Assembly (NCBI RefSeq): GCF_023715245.1
Contig: NZ_JAMBNV010000005.1
Location: forward strand, 62,001-126,000
Reading direction: 5' to 3'
Length of the DNA: 64,000 nucleotides
Source: Sporosarcina luteola
Lineage (GTDB): Bacteria; Bacillota; Bacilli; Bacillales_A; Planococcaceae
Shown: piece by piece, positions 16,655-26,577 of the stretch
Numbering within the stretch: position 1 is the stretch's first letter
Layout of the letters: every line of letters begins with the position of its first letter
Position numbers and translations under genes: made by a program
Notes under the pieces: generated by a model
Told to the model about the DNA's origin: nothing
Databases searched by the model: none
The model's input: only the letters and a program-made list of their open reading frames with translations

Positions 16655-18136
16655 TCACCGTCGTCCACTGAACCCCTTAACTTTCTTTACTACCGGCAAA
16701 ACCATTTGATACAGTGTATTCAACTCTTGTACTCTCAATATCTTGCTAATAATTATATAAATTGCAATACCAATGGTTATTTGACTAATAAGTTGCAGTA
16801 GATCATTACCATCCATGAATCTTCCAACCTCAAATACTACAAATCCCATCATAAAAGAGATTAAAAAACTTGGTAGTAGATCCTTTATCTGTTCTATAGA
16901 CGAATACTCGATTTCTCTCGACGTATAGTACGAATTTATTAAAAAAGAAACAAACGAGCTAATAACTGAAGTCCATATTAAACCGATAATGCCGAACCCA
17001 AACACTAAAGAAAGTACAATCAAAATCGCCAATAAACTCTTTTTGATAATCTCCATTTGCAAAATTAAGTCCGATCTTCCCTTCACTTGAAGAACATTTT
17101 GATTGATTGAGTGAAGTGGATAGAACATACCCGCAAAGCATAATAATTGAAAATAGGCAACTGAAGGAATCCATTTATCGCCAAATAATACAATAAACAG
17201 CGGTTTCGCGATTGCTGCTAAACCAACCATTAAAGGAAAGTTAATAAATGCTGAAGTCTTGATAACAGACTTAAATCCATATGTCATACGTTCTTCTTCT
17301 TGTTGAATGCTACTAAGAACTGGATAGGTGACTCGCTGCACGGTCGAAACGATAGCGAATGAAGCAAGGTCTTTAATTTTAACTGAGTTTGTATAATAAC
17401 CAAGTTGATTTGTGAGATGCATTTTTCCTATAATAACGAAATAACTATAATAAAAAAGAGTATCAATAAGTCCTGATAGTAATAATTTGTATCCAAAACT
17501 ATAAAATTTTTTAAATGATTGGACCTTAAATGTCAAAGATGGTATCCACTTATTAAAGTACCAAAGTAGTACCGTCTGAATAGATTGCAAAGCGATCATA
17601 TTCATAACGAGGCTCCAAACACCAAATCCTGACATTGCTAAAAATATTGTGAGACCTCCAGAAATAATTACAGCGATGAGACTTATCTTTGTTAATGTTT
17701 TAAAATCCACTTTCTTCACTAGCATTGCTTTTTGAATAATTGCTAATGCATTGATGACAAGTACTAAGGTAATTACTCGAATGATGTTTGTCAGTTGGGG
17801 TTCTTCGAAAAATACACTGAACATATTCGCCGTACTAAATAAAATTCCGTAAATGACTAGCGAAATAAATAAGTTGAAATAAAAAACAGTAGAATAGTCT
17901 TCTTGGGTCGTATTCTGATCTCGTATTAACGCTTGGGAAAATCCACTATCCACAATTGCGTTGGAAACGGATATAAATACTAAAACCATCCCAAGAATCC
18001 CAAAATGCTCTGGAAGCAGTAGCCTAGCAAGAATAATCTGTACGAGAAATTGTATGCCATGGTTCGCCAGTAAATCCGTGAAACTCCAAAAAACCCCTGT
18101 GATTGTTTTACTTTTTAACGACATCGGAGTCGGCAT
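16655..18136 (-). CDS. oligosaccharide flippase (Wzx type, MOP superfamily)
   Basis: A 493-residue integral membrane protein with about 12-14 hydrophobic segments. The start SLKSKTITGVFWSFTDLLANHG and the stretch ILARLLLPEHFGILGMVLVF are typical of polysaccharide exporters of the MviN/Wzx group. It would move lipid-linked repeat units across the membrane for the polymerase encoded at 25304-26500. It begins 100 bp after the fused transferase gene, with a strong hairpin between them. Confidence 0.9.
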   Translation of the reverse strand: MPTPMSLKSKTITGVFWSFTDLLANHGIQFLVQIILARLLLPEHFGILGMVLVFISVSNAIVDSGFSQALIRDQNTTQEDYSTVFYFNLFISLVIYGILFSTANMFSVFFEEPQLTNIIRVITLVLVINALAIIQKAMLVKKVDFKTLTKISLIAVIISGGLTIFLAMSGFGVWSLVMNMIALQSIQTVLLWYFNKWIPSLTFKVQSFKKFYSFGYKLLLSGLIDTLFYYSYFVIIGKMHLTNQLGYYTNSVKIKDLASFAIVSTVQRVTYPVLSSIQQEEERMTYGFKSVIKTSAFINFPLMVGLAAIAKPLFIVLFGDKWIPSVAYFQLLCFAGMFYPLHSINQNVLQVKGRSDLILQMEIIKKSLLAILIVLSLVFGFGIIGLIWTSVISSFVSFLINSYYTSREIEYSSIEQIKDLLPSFLISFMMGFVVFEVGRFMDGNDLLQLISQITIGIAIYIIISKILRVQELNTLYQMVLPVVKKVKGFSGRR

Positions 18137-18210
18137 TTTTTCACCTATTTTTTATATTGATAACACCTTTTGTACGCTATTTCATGAAGATACACATGAA
18201 ATATTTTGCC

Positions 18211-18241
18211 AATAGAGATGCGATTTCATCGCATCTCTATT
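18211..18241 (-). terminator. hairpin inside the capsule locus
   Basis: A perfect 13-bp stem (18211-18223 with 18229-18241) and a 5-base loop that overlaps the stop codon of the leftward fusion gene. The T tract on the minus side is poor (TTGGCAAAATATTTC), so it may only partly terminate or may protect the upstream message. It could set lower expression of the four distal genes. Confidence 0.6.
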
Positions 18242-20003
18242 GTAGTTTCTTTCTAATTACACTAATAACCCTTTCCTGCTCTTTCACAGTCATGTTCGAA
18301 CCGGAAGGCAGACAAATTCCTCTCGCAAACAAGCGTTCACTAACGATTTCATCCTTTGCATGTGGATAAAACTTACATCCTGCAAACAACGGTTGCATAT
18401 GAAGCGGCTTCCAAACCGGTCTCGCCTCAATATTCTCCACTTCAAGAGCATCAATCAGTTCATTTACCGTTACGCTCAGTAGTTCCGGATTCAATTCCAT
18501 CGCAGTCAACCAACGATTTGAATAGGTCCCTGCCAGCTCCGGCATGAGTGAAACACCTTCAATTCCTCCAAGTGATTTTTCATAACGGGCAAACACGGCT
18601 CTTCTTGCCTTTACACGATCATCCAGCACCTCTAACTGCGCACGGCCAATCCCTGCTAGAATATTGCTCATACGATAGTTATAGCCAACAGTTTGATGCT
18701 GGTAATGCCTAGCTTTCTCTCTCGCTTGGGTTGCTAAAAAGCGGGCACGCTCCACTTTACCATCGTCATCGGATACGAGCATCCCGCCTCCTGAAGTTGT
18801 AATGATTTTGTTGCCATTGAATGAAAAGATGCCAAACTTACCAAACGAACCGCTTTTCTTTCCCTTATAATAGGAACCAAGTGATTCCGCAGCATCTTCA
18901 ATTACGGGAACTCCATACGAATCACAAATTGCCATCAGTTCATCCATCTTTGCACTTTGTCCATACAAGTTAACGATCACAACGGCTTTTGGAAGCTTCC
19001 CTTTTAGTTGTGCCTCCTCCATTGCACGTGTTAATGCAACAGGTGACATATTCCACGTCTCATATTCGGAATCTACGAAAACGGGTTCACCGCCAAGATA
19101 TAAAATTGGGTTTGCACTTGCAACAAATGTCAAACTTGAACAGAAGACGATATCTCCTTGTCTAACGTCCAACAACTCCAAAGCAATGTGGATTGCGGCA
19201 GTCCCGGATGTCATAGCAGCTGCTCCGGTAGTTCCACTATACTTGGCGACTTCTTTCTCAAATTCATCTACATTCTTTCCAAGTGGCGCGATCCAATTTG
19301 TTTTAAAAGCTTCATCTATATATTTCTGCTCGTTCCCACTCATATGTGGTGTTGAGAGAAAAATTCTTTTCGGCTCCAAATCATTACTCCTCTTTTCGCC
19401 CAATATCGTTTTAAGGATATAATTTATATCTCTCAAAAAATCATAATTCCGAACATACTCCACGTTCAGTTTCACTTTATCAGGAAAAAGGATATGATCA
19501 TTATGCCATTCAGGATCACCTACGTTTGCCAATATCTGTTCTTCATTTTTATATTTAAGAGAAGCAGGTCCAGTAATTCCAGGTCTTATCGTTAAAATGA
19601 TCCTATCTTCCCCTGTTAACGTATCCGCATAGCCAGGGACATCCGGTCGAGGGCCCACAAAGCTCATATCGCCTTTCAATACATTCAATAGCTGAGGCAA
19701 CTCATCAATTTTTGTTTTCCTGAAAAACCGGCCACATATAGTGATTCTTGCATCACGGCTTGTTGTTACCGTAGACCCTTTATACTTTTCATCTTTCATT
19801 GTTTTTATTTTAATCACTTTGATAATCTTACCGTTTTTACCTACACGTTCTTGTATGAAAAAACCACTACTTCTCGTTTCGATTGAAGCAATTAGGAAAG
19901 CTATCAGTATAATCGACGCTGTCATGATGATCCCTATTATAGAAAACAGAAGATCAAAAGATCGTTTTACAATCCTCTCAAAAAAAGTAAGATTGTTTTT
20001 CAT
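18237..20003 (-). CDS. fused phosphoglycosyl transferase - PLP sugar aminotransferase
   Basis: A 588-residue two-enzyme fusion. Residues 1-205 are a monotopic phosphoglycosyl transferase (EpsL/PglC type): one N-terminal membrane helix, catalytic Asp100-Glu101 in KIDELPQLLNVLKGDMSFVG, and GPRPDVPGY. Residues 215-588 are a DegT/DnrJ/EryC1 aminotransferase (EpsN/PglE type) with TSGTAAIHIAL, VIEDAAESLGS and the PLP lysine Lys399 in FSFNGNKIITTSGGGML. The first would load a sugar phosphate on undecaprenyl phosphate; the second would make the 4-amino sugar after the dehydratase encoded at 26578-28386. The acetyltransferase (PglD/EpsM) expected between them is not in the locus. Confidence 0.9.
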   Translation of the reverse strand: MKNNLTFFERIVKRSFDLLFSIIGIIMTASIILIAFLIASIETRSSGFFIQERVGKNGKIIKVIKIKTMKDEKYKGSTVTTSRDARITICGRFFRKTKIDELPQLLNVLKGDMSFVGPRPDVPGYADTLTGEDRIILTIRPGITGPASLKYKNEEQILANVGDPEWHNDHILFPDKVKLNVEYVRNYDFLRDINYILKTILGEKRSNDLEPKRIFLSTPHMSGNEQKYIDEAFKTNWIAPLGKNVDEFEKEVAKYSGTTGAAAMTSGTAAIHIALELLDVRQGDIVFCSSLTFVASANPILYLGGEPVFVDSEYETWNMSPVALTRAMEEAQLKGKLPKAVVIVNLYGQSAKMDELMAICDSYGVPVIEDAAESLGSYYKGKKSGSFGKFGIFSFNGNKIITTSGGGMLVSDDDGKVERARFLATQAREKARHYQHQTVGYNYRMSNILAGIGRAQLEVLDDRVKARRAVFARYEKSLGGIEGVSLMPELAGTYSNRWLTAMELNPELLSVTVNELIDALEVENIEARPVWKPLHMQPLFAGCKFYPHAKDEIVSERLFARGICLPSGSNMTVKEQERVISVIRKKLQ

Positions 20004-20006
20004 TCC

Positions 20007-21176
20007 TCACTTCCTTGGTCTTTTGTTCAGTGACCTTTCCTCTCTAAATTGGTTAAATACTTTCATCTGTCTTTCTAAAACTACTTTCTCATTGAACTCT
20101 TCCAGAAATAGTCTTCGTGAATTTTCCCCGAACAGCTTCAACTTGGTCTCATCTTTCAATATTTCGATAATCGTATCCGCTAATGAGTTACTATCTTTAG
20201 CCTTGCACAAGTATCCGTTAACATCAGGAAAGACTTCTTCTCTGCATCCCCGGACATCAGTCGCGACAATCGGTTTACCCATTGCCATCGCTTCAATGAT
20301 TGAACGTGGCAACCCTTCACGGTAAGAAGGCAACACAAACAAATCCGCTGCACATAATAGTTCGGGTATATCCTCTCTCATCCCTAAAAGTTGAATCCTT
20401 TCTTTTGTTTCAAAAGGCATTGATTGAATAAGCTGTTCAACATTCATCCCATCCCGATCCCCAGTAACTGAATCGCCGACGATCAGTAATGTTGCGTCCT
20501 TTATTTCGTTCAGAACCAAATGAAATGCTTCAATGAGTTCAACGATGCCTTTTTCCCTTACTAATCTCCCAACAAATATAATTACTTTTTCATCGTTACT
20601 ACCTAATGACTCTCGACTCTTCTCTCTGCTGTATAATTCCGGGTTAAATCGATTACCCGAGACACCATTGCTAATATGAATGAGGTTTTCCGGCTTTTGA
20701 AAGCATTTCGCTAAGGCCAATTCATAATCTTCTTTGCTTTGGAAGAAAAGTTTATCTGTAAAATACTTAGCCCAAATCTTTTCGAGCCAATAATTAATTT
20801 TATAGGGTATTGGTTTCATATTTTCGTGGAAGTAAAATCCGTGGGCAGTATAGACGCTTAACGGTACGTTAACCAATCGTGCTGACACTCTTGCAACGAG
20901 ACTGGCAACTGGGGTATGTGAGTGGACGATGTCAAATCTTTCTTTTCTTATCAATTTCACTAATGCGACCATGCTTTTAAAGTGGCTAAAGACATTCATA
21001 TTTCGTTGAAACGGTATGTGGTGAACCACATAGCCATCCTTTTCAACTTCATATCCAGTCTCATCTTTATAACAAGCGATATGGACATCGTATTTCTGTT
21101 CAATCATCTCATCTACAAGTGGCAGCAAAAACTTCTTTACAGTAAAGCTTACATTGGTAATTTGTAAAACTTTCAT
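20007..21176 (-). CDS. glycosyltransferase family 4 protein
   Basis: A 389-residue GT-B glycosyltransferase. It begins MKVLQITNVSFTVKKFL; the C-terminal donor domain has IIFVGRLVREKGIVELIEAF and the E-x7-E motif in FVLPSYREGLPRSIIEAMAMGKP. It would add a sugar to the lipid-linked repeat. The ATG at 21176 shares a base with the preceding stop (TAATG) and has GGAG six bases upstream, so translation is coupled; an in-frame ATG four codons upstream lacks a site. It is the only clear repeat-unit glycosyltransferase in the locus besides the initiating enzyme. Confidence 0.9.
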   Translation of the reverse strand: MKVLQITNVSFTVKKFLLPLVDEMIEQKYDVHIACYKDETGYEVEKDGYVVHHIPFQRNMNVFSHFKSMVALVKLIRKERFDIVHSHTPVASLVARVSARLVNVPLSVYTAHGFYFHENMKPIPYKINYWLEKIWAKYFTDKLFFQSKEDYELALAKCFQKPENLIHISNGVSGNRFNPELYSREKSRESLGSNDEKVIIFVGRLVREKGIVELIEAFHLVLNEIKDATLLIVGDSVTGDRDGMNVEQLIQSMPFETKERIQLLGMREDIPELLCAADLFVLPSYREGLPRSIIEAMAMGKPIVATDVRGCREEVFPDVNGYLCKAKDSNSLADTIIEILKDETKLKLFGENSRRLFLEEFNEKVVLERQMKVFNQFREERSLNKRPRK

Positions 21177-22456
21177 TATAATCTCCATAAATGAATCTGT
21201 TCTGGCTTTCTTGCCTTGTCAAGTACACTCTTAATATCCATAACAATTCCTTTACCATGTTTTAATAATCGATCGAACTGGGACCACCCTTCATTGACAT
21301 ACTCCATATGAGATACTGCCAAAACAACGGCATCCGCAGGTGGTAGTTTGTCGTAAGGTGTCAGTGAGAGTTGATATTCAGACAATGCCTCATTAGAATC
21401 TGCGTGCGGATCGGCTACTTGCACTTCCACACCAAATTCCTGCAGCTCCCGAATTACGTCTATTACTTTAGAGTTTCGAAGATCTGGGACATTCTCTTTA
21501 AATGTCAGTCCAAGAACAGTTACCTTTGCACCTTGCACGGGCAGATTGAGCTTTATCATTTTTTTTACCAATGCCCTCGCAATATAACGTCCAATCCCAT
21601 CATTTATTCGACGACCGGCCAGGATGACTTCTGGATAGTGGCCGACAGTCTGTGCTTTATGGGTTAAATAATAAGGATCCACACCAATACAGTGACCACC
21701 AACTAAGCCTGGAGAAAATTTAAGGAAATTCCATTTCGTGCCTGCCGCTTCCAATACTTCTGCCGTGTCAATCCCGAGGCTATCGAATATCAAGGCTAAT
21801 TCGTTCATAAGTGCAATATTAAGGTCTCTTTGCGTATTTTCAATTACTTTTGCTGCTTCCGCTGCACGAATTGAACTGGCTTTATATACACCCGCTTGGA
21901 CAACATCGCTATATACTTGAGCAATAGTTTCCAAAGCTTCAGGCGTTTGACCCGATACGACTTTTGTGATTTTCGTAAATGTATGTTCTTTATCACCTGG
22001 ATTAATACGTTCTGGAGAATAGCCGACGAAAAAATCGACGCCCGATTTCAGGCCTGAATGCTTCTCTAATTCAGGTATGCACTCTTCCTCTGTAACGCCT
22101 GGGTAAACGGTTGATTCGAATACAACGATTGCTCCCTTTTGAAGGTTTTTGCCCACTGTTTCGGAAGCACGTAGTAAAGGTGACAAATCAGGTTGTTTAT
22201 GTGCAGTGATCGGTGTGGGAACGGACACGATCAAAAAGTCAGACTCCTTCAATCTGTCACTATCAGACGTGAAATCAATCTGTGCTTCCCTTAAATCATC
22301 CACCGCTACTTCATTTGTATAATCGACACCGGTCTGTAATGCGGAAATACGATGTTCATTTATATCAAAGCCGATTACCGGGTGTTTTTTTCCGAAAGCA
22401 ACCGCCACAGGTAACCCTACATATCCTAAGCCGATAACAGCTATTTTTCTATTCAT
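21176..22456 (-). CDS. nucleotide-sugar 6-dehydrogenase (TviB/WbpA-like)
   Basis: A 426-residue UDP-sugar dehydrogenase that oxidises the C6 alcohol to a uronic acid with NAD. It has the Rossmann start KIAVIGLGYVGLPVAVAF, the ESTVYPGVTEE motif, and the catalytic-cysteine motif GGHCIGVDPYYLTHKAQ characteristic of the UDP-N-acetylhexosamine (Vi antigen type) group rather than of UDP-glucose dehydrogenases. ATG at 22456 follows AAAGGG by six bases; an upstream GTG overlaps the previous stop as GTGA. With the adjacent epimerase it mirrors the tviB-tviC pair that makes UDP-GalNAcA. Confidence 0.9.
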   Translation of the reverse strand: MNRKIAVIGLGYVGLPVAVAFGKKHPVIGFDINEHRISALQTGVDYTNEVAVDDLREAQIDFTSDSDRLKESDFLIVSVPTPITAHKQPDLSPLLRASETVGKNLQKGAIVVFESTVYPGVTEEECIPELEKHSGLKSGVDFFVGYSPERINPGDKEHTFTKITKVVSGQTPEALETIAQVYSDVVQAGVYKASSIRAAEAAKVIENTQRDLNIALMNELALIFDSLGIDTAEVLEAAGTKWNFLKFSPGLVGGHCIGVDPYYLTHKAQTVGHYPEVILAGRRINDGIGRYIARALVKKMIKLNLPVQGAKVTVLGLTFKENVPDLRNSKVIDVIRELQEFGVEVQVADPHADSNEALSEYQLSLTPYDKLPPADAVVLAVSHMEYVNEGWSQFDRLLKHGKGIVMDIKSVLDKARKPEQIHLWRL

Positions 22457-22467
22457 CACAGACCCTT

Positions 22468-23481
22468 TCACAACTTTATTTGATAATACGCCAAATACCA
22501 GTCGACAAATTTGCCGACACCATCTTTAATGGATGTTTTCGGTTTGAAAACGATTTCCTTATACAAGTCATCGACAATTGCATAAGTGGCAGGAACATCT
22601 CCATCCTGCAATGCCATGAAGTTTTTAATCGCTACTTTTCCTAGTTTTTCTTCAATCGCAGAAATGAAGTCCATCAAGTTCACAGGGCTATTATTTCCGA
22701 TGTTGTATACTTTGTAAGGGGCATAGCTTGTGCCAGGATCCGGATTTTTCCCAGACCAATCCGGATTAGGCATTGCAGGTTTATGAAGAAGACGGGAAAT
22801 GGACTCTACAATGTCATCCACATATGTGAAGTCGCGCATCATTTTTCCATTGTTAAATATATCGATCGGCTTACCTTCAATAATGTTTTTTGTAAACTTG
22901 AAGAGAGCCATATCCGGTCGCCCCCATGGTCCGTATACCGTAAAGAAACGAAGACCGGTCGTCGGTAAATTGTAAAGGCTGCTATACGTATGTGCCATCA
23001 GTTCATTCGCTTTCTTTGTCGCAGCATATAAACTAAGAGGATGATCGACCGTATCGTGCACGGAGAATGGTAATGTCGTATTTGCCCCGTAAACTGAGCT
23101 GGACGATGCATATAGTAATTGCTTTACATTATATTGACGACACATTTCCAACACATTGATAAAGCCAACAATATTCGTATCGATATATACGTAAGGATTC
23201 TCAATGCTGTATCTCACGCCCGCTTGCGCAGCTAAATTCACAACGATATCGATTTCATTTTCGCTGAATACCGTTTGAACTTTCTTTCGGTCTACCAAAT
23301 CAGCATGATAAAACTTGAAACATTTATGAGGAATTAGTTTTCCTAAACGCGCTTCCTTTAACGAGGTTTCGTAATAATCGTTCATGTCGTCGAATCCTAT
23401 GACTTCATGACCCATTAACAACAGTTTTTCTGATAAATGATAGCCAATAAAACCGGAAGAACCCGTAACTAAGATTTTCAT
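22468..23481 (-). CDS. UDP-uronate 4-epimerase (GAE/TviC-like, SDR family)
   Basis: A 337-residue extended short-chain dehydrogenase. NAD binding is shown by [18 protein letters not shown]; the catalytic triad is in ASSSSVYG and [14 protein letters not shown] (Tyr-x3-Lys); [13 protein letters not shown] is typical of UDP-glucuronate 4-epimerases. It likely inverts C4 of a UDP-uronic acid made by the next gene product. The start overlaps the asparagine-synthase-like stop (ATGA), and its own stop lies just before the dehydrogenase, so the three are translationally coupled. Confidence 0.9.
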   Translation of the reverse strand: MKILVTGSSGFIGYHLSEKLLLMGHEVIGFDDMNDYYETSLKEARLGKLIPHKCFKFYHADLVDRKKVQTVFSENEIDIVVNLAAQAGVRYSIENPYVYIDTNIVGFINVLEMCRQYNVKQLLYASSSSVYGANTTLPFSVHDTVDHPLSLYAATKKANELMAHTYSSLYNLPTTGLRFFTVYGPWGRPDMALFKFTKNIIEGKPIDIFNNGKMMRDFTYVDDIVESISRLLHKPAMPNPDWSGKNPDPGTSYAPYKVYNIGNNSPVNLMDFISAIEEKLGKVAIKNFMALQDGDVPATYAIVDDLYKEIVFKPKTSIKDGVGKFVDWYLAYYQIKL

Positions 23482-25265
23482 TTTTCTCCTCCCTCAACAT
23501 TTCTAAGGAAGTTTTCATGCCATTTGTGCAAAACAATTAGACTCCATATAAGATTCGCGTGATTTTTTTTACTCTTCATATGTTCTTCAATGATTGTTTC
23601 GACTGTATCAAAATGAACGAGATTTACTTTTTCTACTGTTTCTCTCGTCAAAGAGGAAACTACCAATTCTTTTAGTTCGGTCTTGAACCATTCAGCTAAT
23701 GGGATCTCAAATCCCCTCTTTTTAGCGGTTAGTATTTTATTGGGAAGCAGGTCTGAAAATGTCTCCTTCAAGATGATTTTCCCGTTTGCACGACGCATTT
23801 TAAATTTCAATGGAATTTCATATGCTAATTCCACTACTTTATGGTCAAGAAAAGGTGATCGTATTTCCAACCCATTTATTTTGCTCATTCGGTCAGTCTT
23901 GACTAACATGTCATTCGGCAAAGCGAATTTGAAGTCTGTATACATCATCCTGTTCACTGACTCATTTGTATTTAAATAAGAGAAGTAGTCAGACAACTGC
24001 TCTTCTACCTTAAACCTGTTTATTGATTTATGTTTAACTAATCGGGAAATCTGATCCTGGTCGTATGATTCCATCAATTTAACATGCATTTGAAAAATTT
24101 CAGTCGTAGCGCTTCTCGTAAACTTATTTGCTTTCCTAGCAAATGCAGTAATTGGATTTCGTTTGTCTTCCGGAATCAAATGTAAAGGAGCTTCAATTAA
24201 CTTCTCTCTTATCATCTTTGGTATTTTAGAATACAGTTGTTGGTAATAGACACTTGTGTATTTATTATATCCAGCAAATAATTCATCCCCTCCATCACCG
24301 CTTAAAGCGACAGGGGTATGATGTTTAGTGAGTCGGGAAACATAGTAAGTTGGGATCGCGGAAGAATCGGCAAAAGGTTCTTCCAAGTTTTCAATGATTA
24401 TTTCGATGACTTCATGTAAGTCATCAAATTCGATAAATAGTTCATGATGATTTGTATTATGCAATGCGGAAACAGTCTTTGCTAAAGCTGACTCATCATA
24501 TTGCTTTTGATCCTTATATCCAATCGTAAACGTATTTACGGGCTTAGTTGACTGTTCAGCCATCAAACCTACAACAATACTCGAATCAATGCCTCCGCTT
24601 AAAAAAGCACCAGCCGATTCTTCGCTCTCCATACGCTCTCGAACAGAGCTAGTCAATGTCTCTCTTACTCGTTGTTGTATGGTTCGATAAGGTCCATCTT
24701 TTTCGGTAGCATCCGGGTTTACATCCCAATACTTTTTTATTGTTAACGTATCGTTTTCCAAGGAATATTTGATAGAATGCCCCGGCATTAATTGAAAGAC
24801 ATTCTTAAATATTGTCATCGGCTGCGGGATATAATAAAAACGCAAGAAATTCTCTACGGCTTCGTAATTGATTTCTTGTTCGTTATGAGCCATTATCTTT
24901 TTCAGTTCGGATCCAAATAGCAACTGATCAAGCCCATTGCAATAATAGTACGGTTTTTTCCCTACTCGATCTCTAACCATTACTAGTTCCTTGTTAGATA
25001 CATCCCAGATTGCTATCGCAAACGTTCCATGCAAGTAATTAATAAAACCTTCACCGTATTCTTCATATACTTTAAGGATTAGTTCAGAATCCGAATTGGT
25101 TTTAAATAGGTAATTATTTTTTTCTAATTTCTTTTTGAGTGCTAGAGCATTGTAAATTTTGCCGTTAAAAGCAATTATTTTAAAATCACTTTCAAATAGC
25201 ACGTCATTGTCATGAAAATATAATTCAGCGCTTGATTTATTTAAAACACCATTAAAGCCGGCCAT
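23478..25265 (-). CDS. asparagine-synthase-like amidotransferase lacking the glutaminase cysteine
   Basis: A 595-residue relative of AsnB/WbpS. The C-terminal synthetase domain is intact, with the ATP loop [16 protein letters not shown] and [15 protein letters not shown]. The N-terminal glutaminase domain is unusual: the protein begins Met-Ala-Gly-Phe where the family has Met-Cys-Gly-Ile, so the nucleophile is missing, and the RGPD and RLSI segments between it and NGKIYN are absent. It should therefore use free ammonia or ammonia from a partner. Next to uronic-acid genes, the likely role is amidation of a uronic acid (as for WbpS). ATG at 25265 preferred; there is no room upstream for a missing N-terminus. 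Confidence 0.85.
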   Translation of the reverse strand: MAGFNGVLNKSSAELYFHDNDVLFESDFKIIAFNGKIYNALALKKKLEKNNYLFKTNSDSELILKVYEEYGEGFINYLHGTFAIAIWDVSNKELVMVRDRVGKKPYYYCNGLDQLLFGSELKKIMAHNEQEINYEAVENFLRFYYIPQPMTIFKNVFQLMPGHSIKYSLENDTLTIKKYWDVNPDATEKDGPYRTIQQRVRETLTSSVRERMESEESAGAFLSGGIDSSIVVGLMAEQSTKPVNTFTIGYKDQKQYDESALAKTVSALHNTNHHELFIEFDDLHEVIEIIIENLEEPFADSSAIPTYYVSRLTKHHTPVALSGDGGDELFAGYNKYTSVYYQQLYSKIPKMIREKLIEAPLHLIPEDKRNPITAFARKANKFTRSATTEIFQMHVKLMESYDQDQISRLVKHKSINRFKVEEQLSDYFSYLNTNESVNRMMYTDFKFALPNDMLVKTDRMSKINGLEIRSPFLDHKVVELAYEIPLKFKMRRANGKIILKETFSDLLPNKILTAKKRGFEIPLAEWFKTELKELVVSSLTRETVEKVNLVHFDTVETIIEEHMKSKKNHANLIWSLIVLHKWHENFLRNVEGGEK

Positions 25266-25303
25266 TACTAAGTCCATCCCTCCCCAAGCAAATAAAAGAA
25301 GCT

Positions 25304-26500
25304 CTACCCGATTTTGCTCCCTACACCGAATCGCATTAATTCCTGTTTATGATTCGTTAACAATAGAAGAAATAACACAAACCAAATAATCGGCTGCCTC
25401 ATGACATTATGAAAGTTAGAAAAAATTAATACTTGTAGTAATAAAATTAGATAGTGCAAATTTTTTCCGGAATTAATGATCGCCCATAAGAATAGTAATA
25501 GGATAACGATTACTCCAAAAAGACCTAACATCGAAAGTAAGTCAATTAACGTATTGTGCGCTTCAAATCCTTCGAATGGAGAGGTTAATCCGGATTGTGA
25601 TTTAGTTCCATTACCAATTAAAGGTGATTTCAAAAATGCTTTTATTCCGTTTTCCCATAATATAAATCGGATAGATGATTGATTGCTCACTTCATTAAAC
25701 GAATTTGAAACATTTTTAAAGATGTCTAATGCTATTTTCAGCATACTGACAAGAAATGAAAGCACGAAGATATTTACGATTACCTTAAGGTGATTTTTAA
25801 ATTTTATCTTTTTGATGAATATAGCGTAACTATAGATAAAAAATGATAGGATCCAAGCTAAAACGAGTGCATCACTTTCGATTTTCAATCCTATCCAGAC
25901 AACTGCCACGATATTTAAAATGCCTATTGGAATGGATATTCTTTTTCTGCTCATTAAATATAAAGAGATAATTGGTAGGATGAGGGTTAATAAAGCTAAT
26001 TGATTGGGGTTAAGAGAAAGTCCACTAAATCTAGTTGAGTAATAATAAAAGAAGTCTATATAGAAGAAGTTACGAAAGACCAATAAATACAATAAGCAGA
26101 GGTAAATATATGCTTGCGAGTAAATGTAGAAATGTAAAGCAGCCTTTTTTAATACGTTTTGATAGTCGGGTAAATGGACGATTAGAATAATTAATCCGAT
26201 CGGGAGTAAGTATGCAATTGTATCCCTTAAGTCTATTATTTCAATTGTCCCTTTTAATGCGCCGAACAAATTTGAAATGAAAGCCGATAGTACAAATGAA
26301 TATAAAAGAGAAACAAGTTTAATGCTTTTTTCAGTTACATATATCTTTTGGTTTTTGGCCAGTTGGATGATCAGGAGTATCGCTGTGATGAGTAATAACA
26401 GTTCCCCTATACCAACAGGACCAATAAACCTTATTTTCGTAAAGGTAGTAAAGCTTAATGCGATGCCAAGAAGGATGGGAATCATTTTGTTTGAATTCAT
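25304..26500 (-). CDS. O-antigen/capsule polymerase (Wzy-like)
   Basis: A 398-residue membrane protein with about ten hydrophobic segments and the O-antigen ligase/polymerase-type extracellular loop with LWENGIKAFLKSPLIGNGTK, then FEAHNTLIDLLSMLGLFG. Low sequence conservation is normal for this family. It would join flipped repeat units. The ATG at 26500 follows AGGGAG by seven bases. It lies between the dehydratase and the asparagine-synthase-like gene. Confidence 0.82.
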   Translation of the reverse strand: MNSNKMIPILLGIALSFTTFTKIRFIGPVGIGELLLLITAILLIIQLAKNQKIYVTEKSIKLVSLLYSFVLSAFISNLFGALKGTIEIIDLRDTIAYLLPIGLIILIVHLPDYQNVLKKAALHFYIYSQAYIYLCLLYLLVFRNFFYIDFFYYYSTRFSGLSLNPNQLALLTLILPIISLYLMSRKRISIPIGILNIVAVVWIGLKIESDALVLAWILSFFIYSYAIFIKKIKFKNHLKVIVNIFVLSFLVSMLKIALDIFKNVSNSFNEVSNQSSIRFILWENGIKAFLKSPLIGNGTKSQSGLTSPFEGFEAHNTLIDLLSMLGLFGVIVILLLFLWAIINSGKNLHYLILLLQVLIFSNFHNVMRQPIIWFVLFLLLLTNHKQELMRFGVGSKIG

Positions 26501-26577
26501 TATGATTCTCCCTCGTTCGTCGAATGATTTTTTCACGAATCCCCTATGCTGCCCCATTCAATCAATGGATATTTGTT

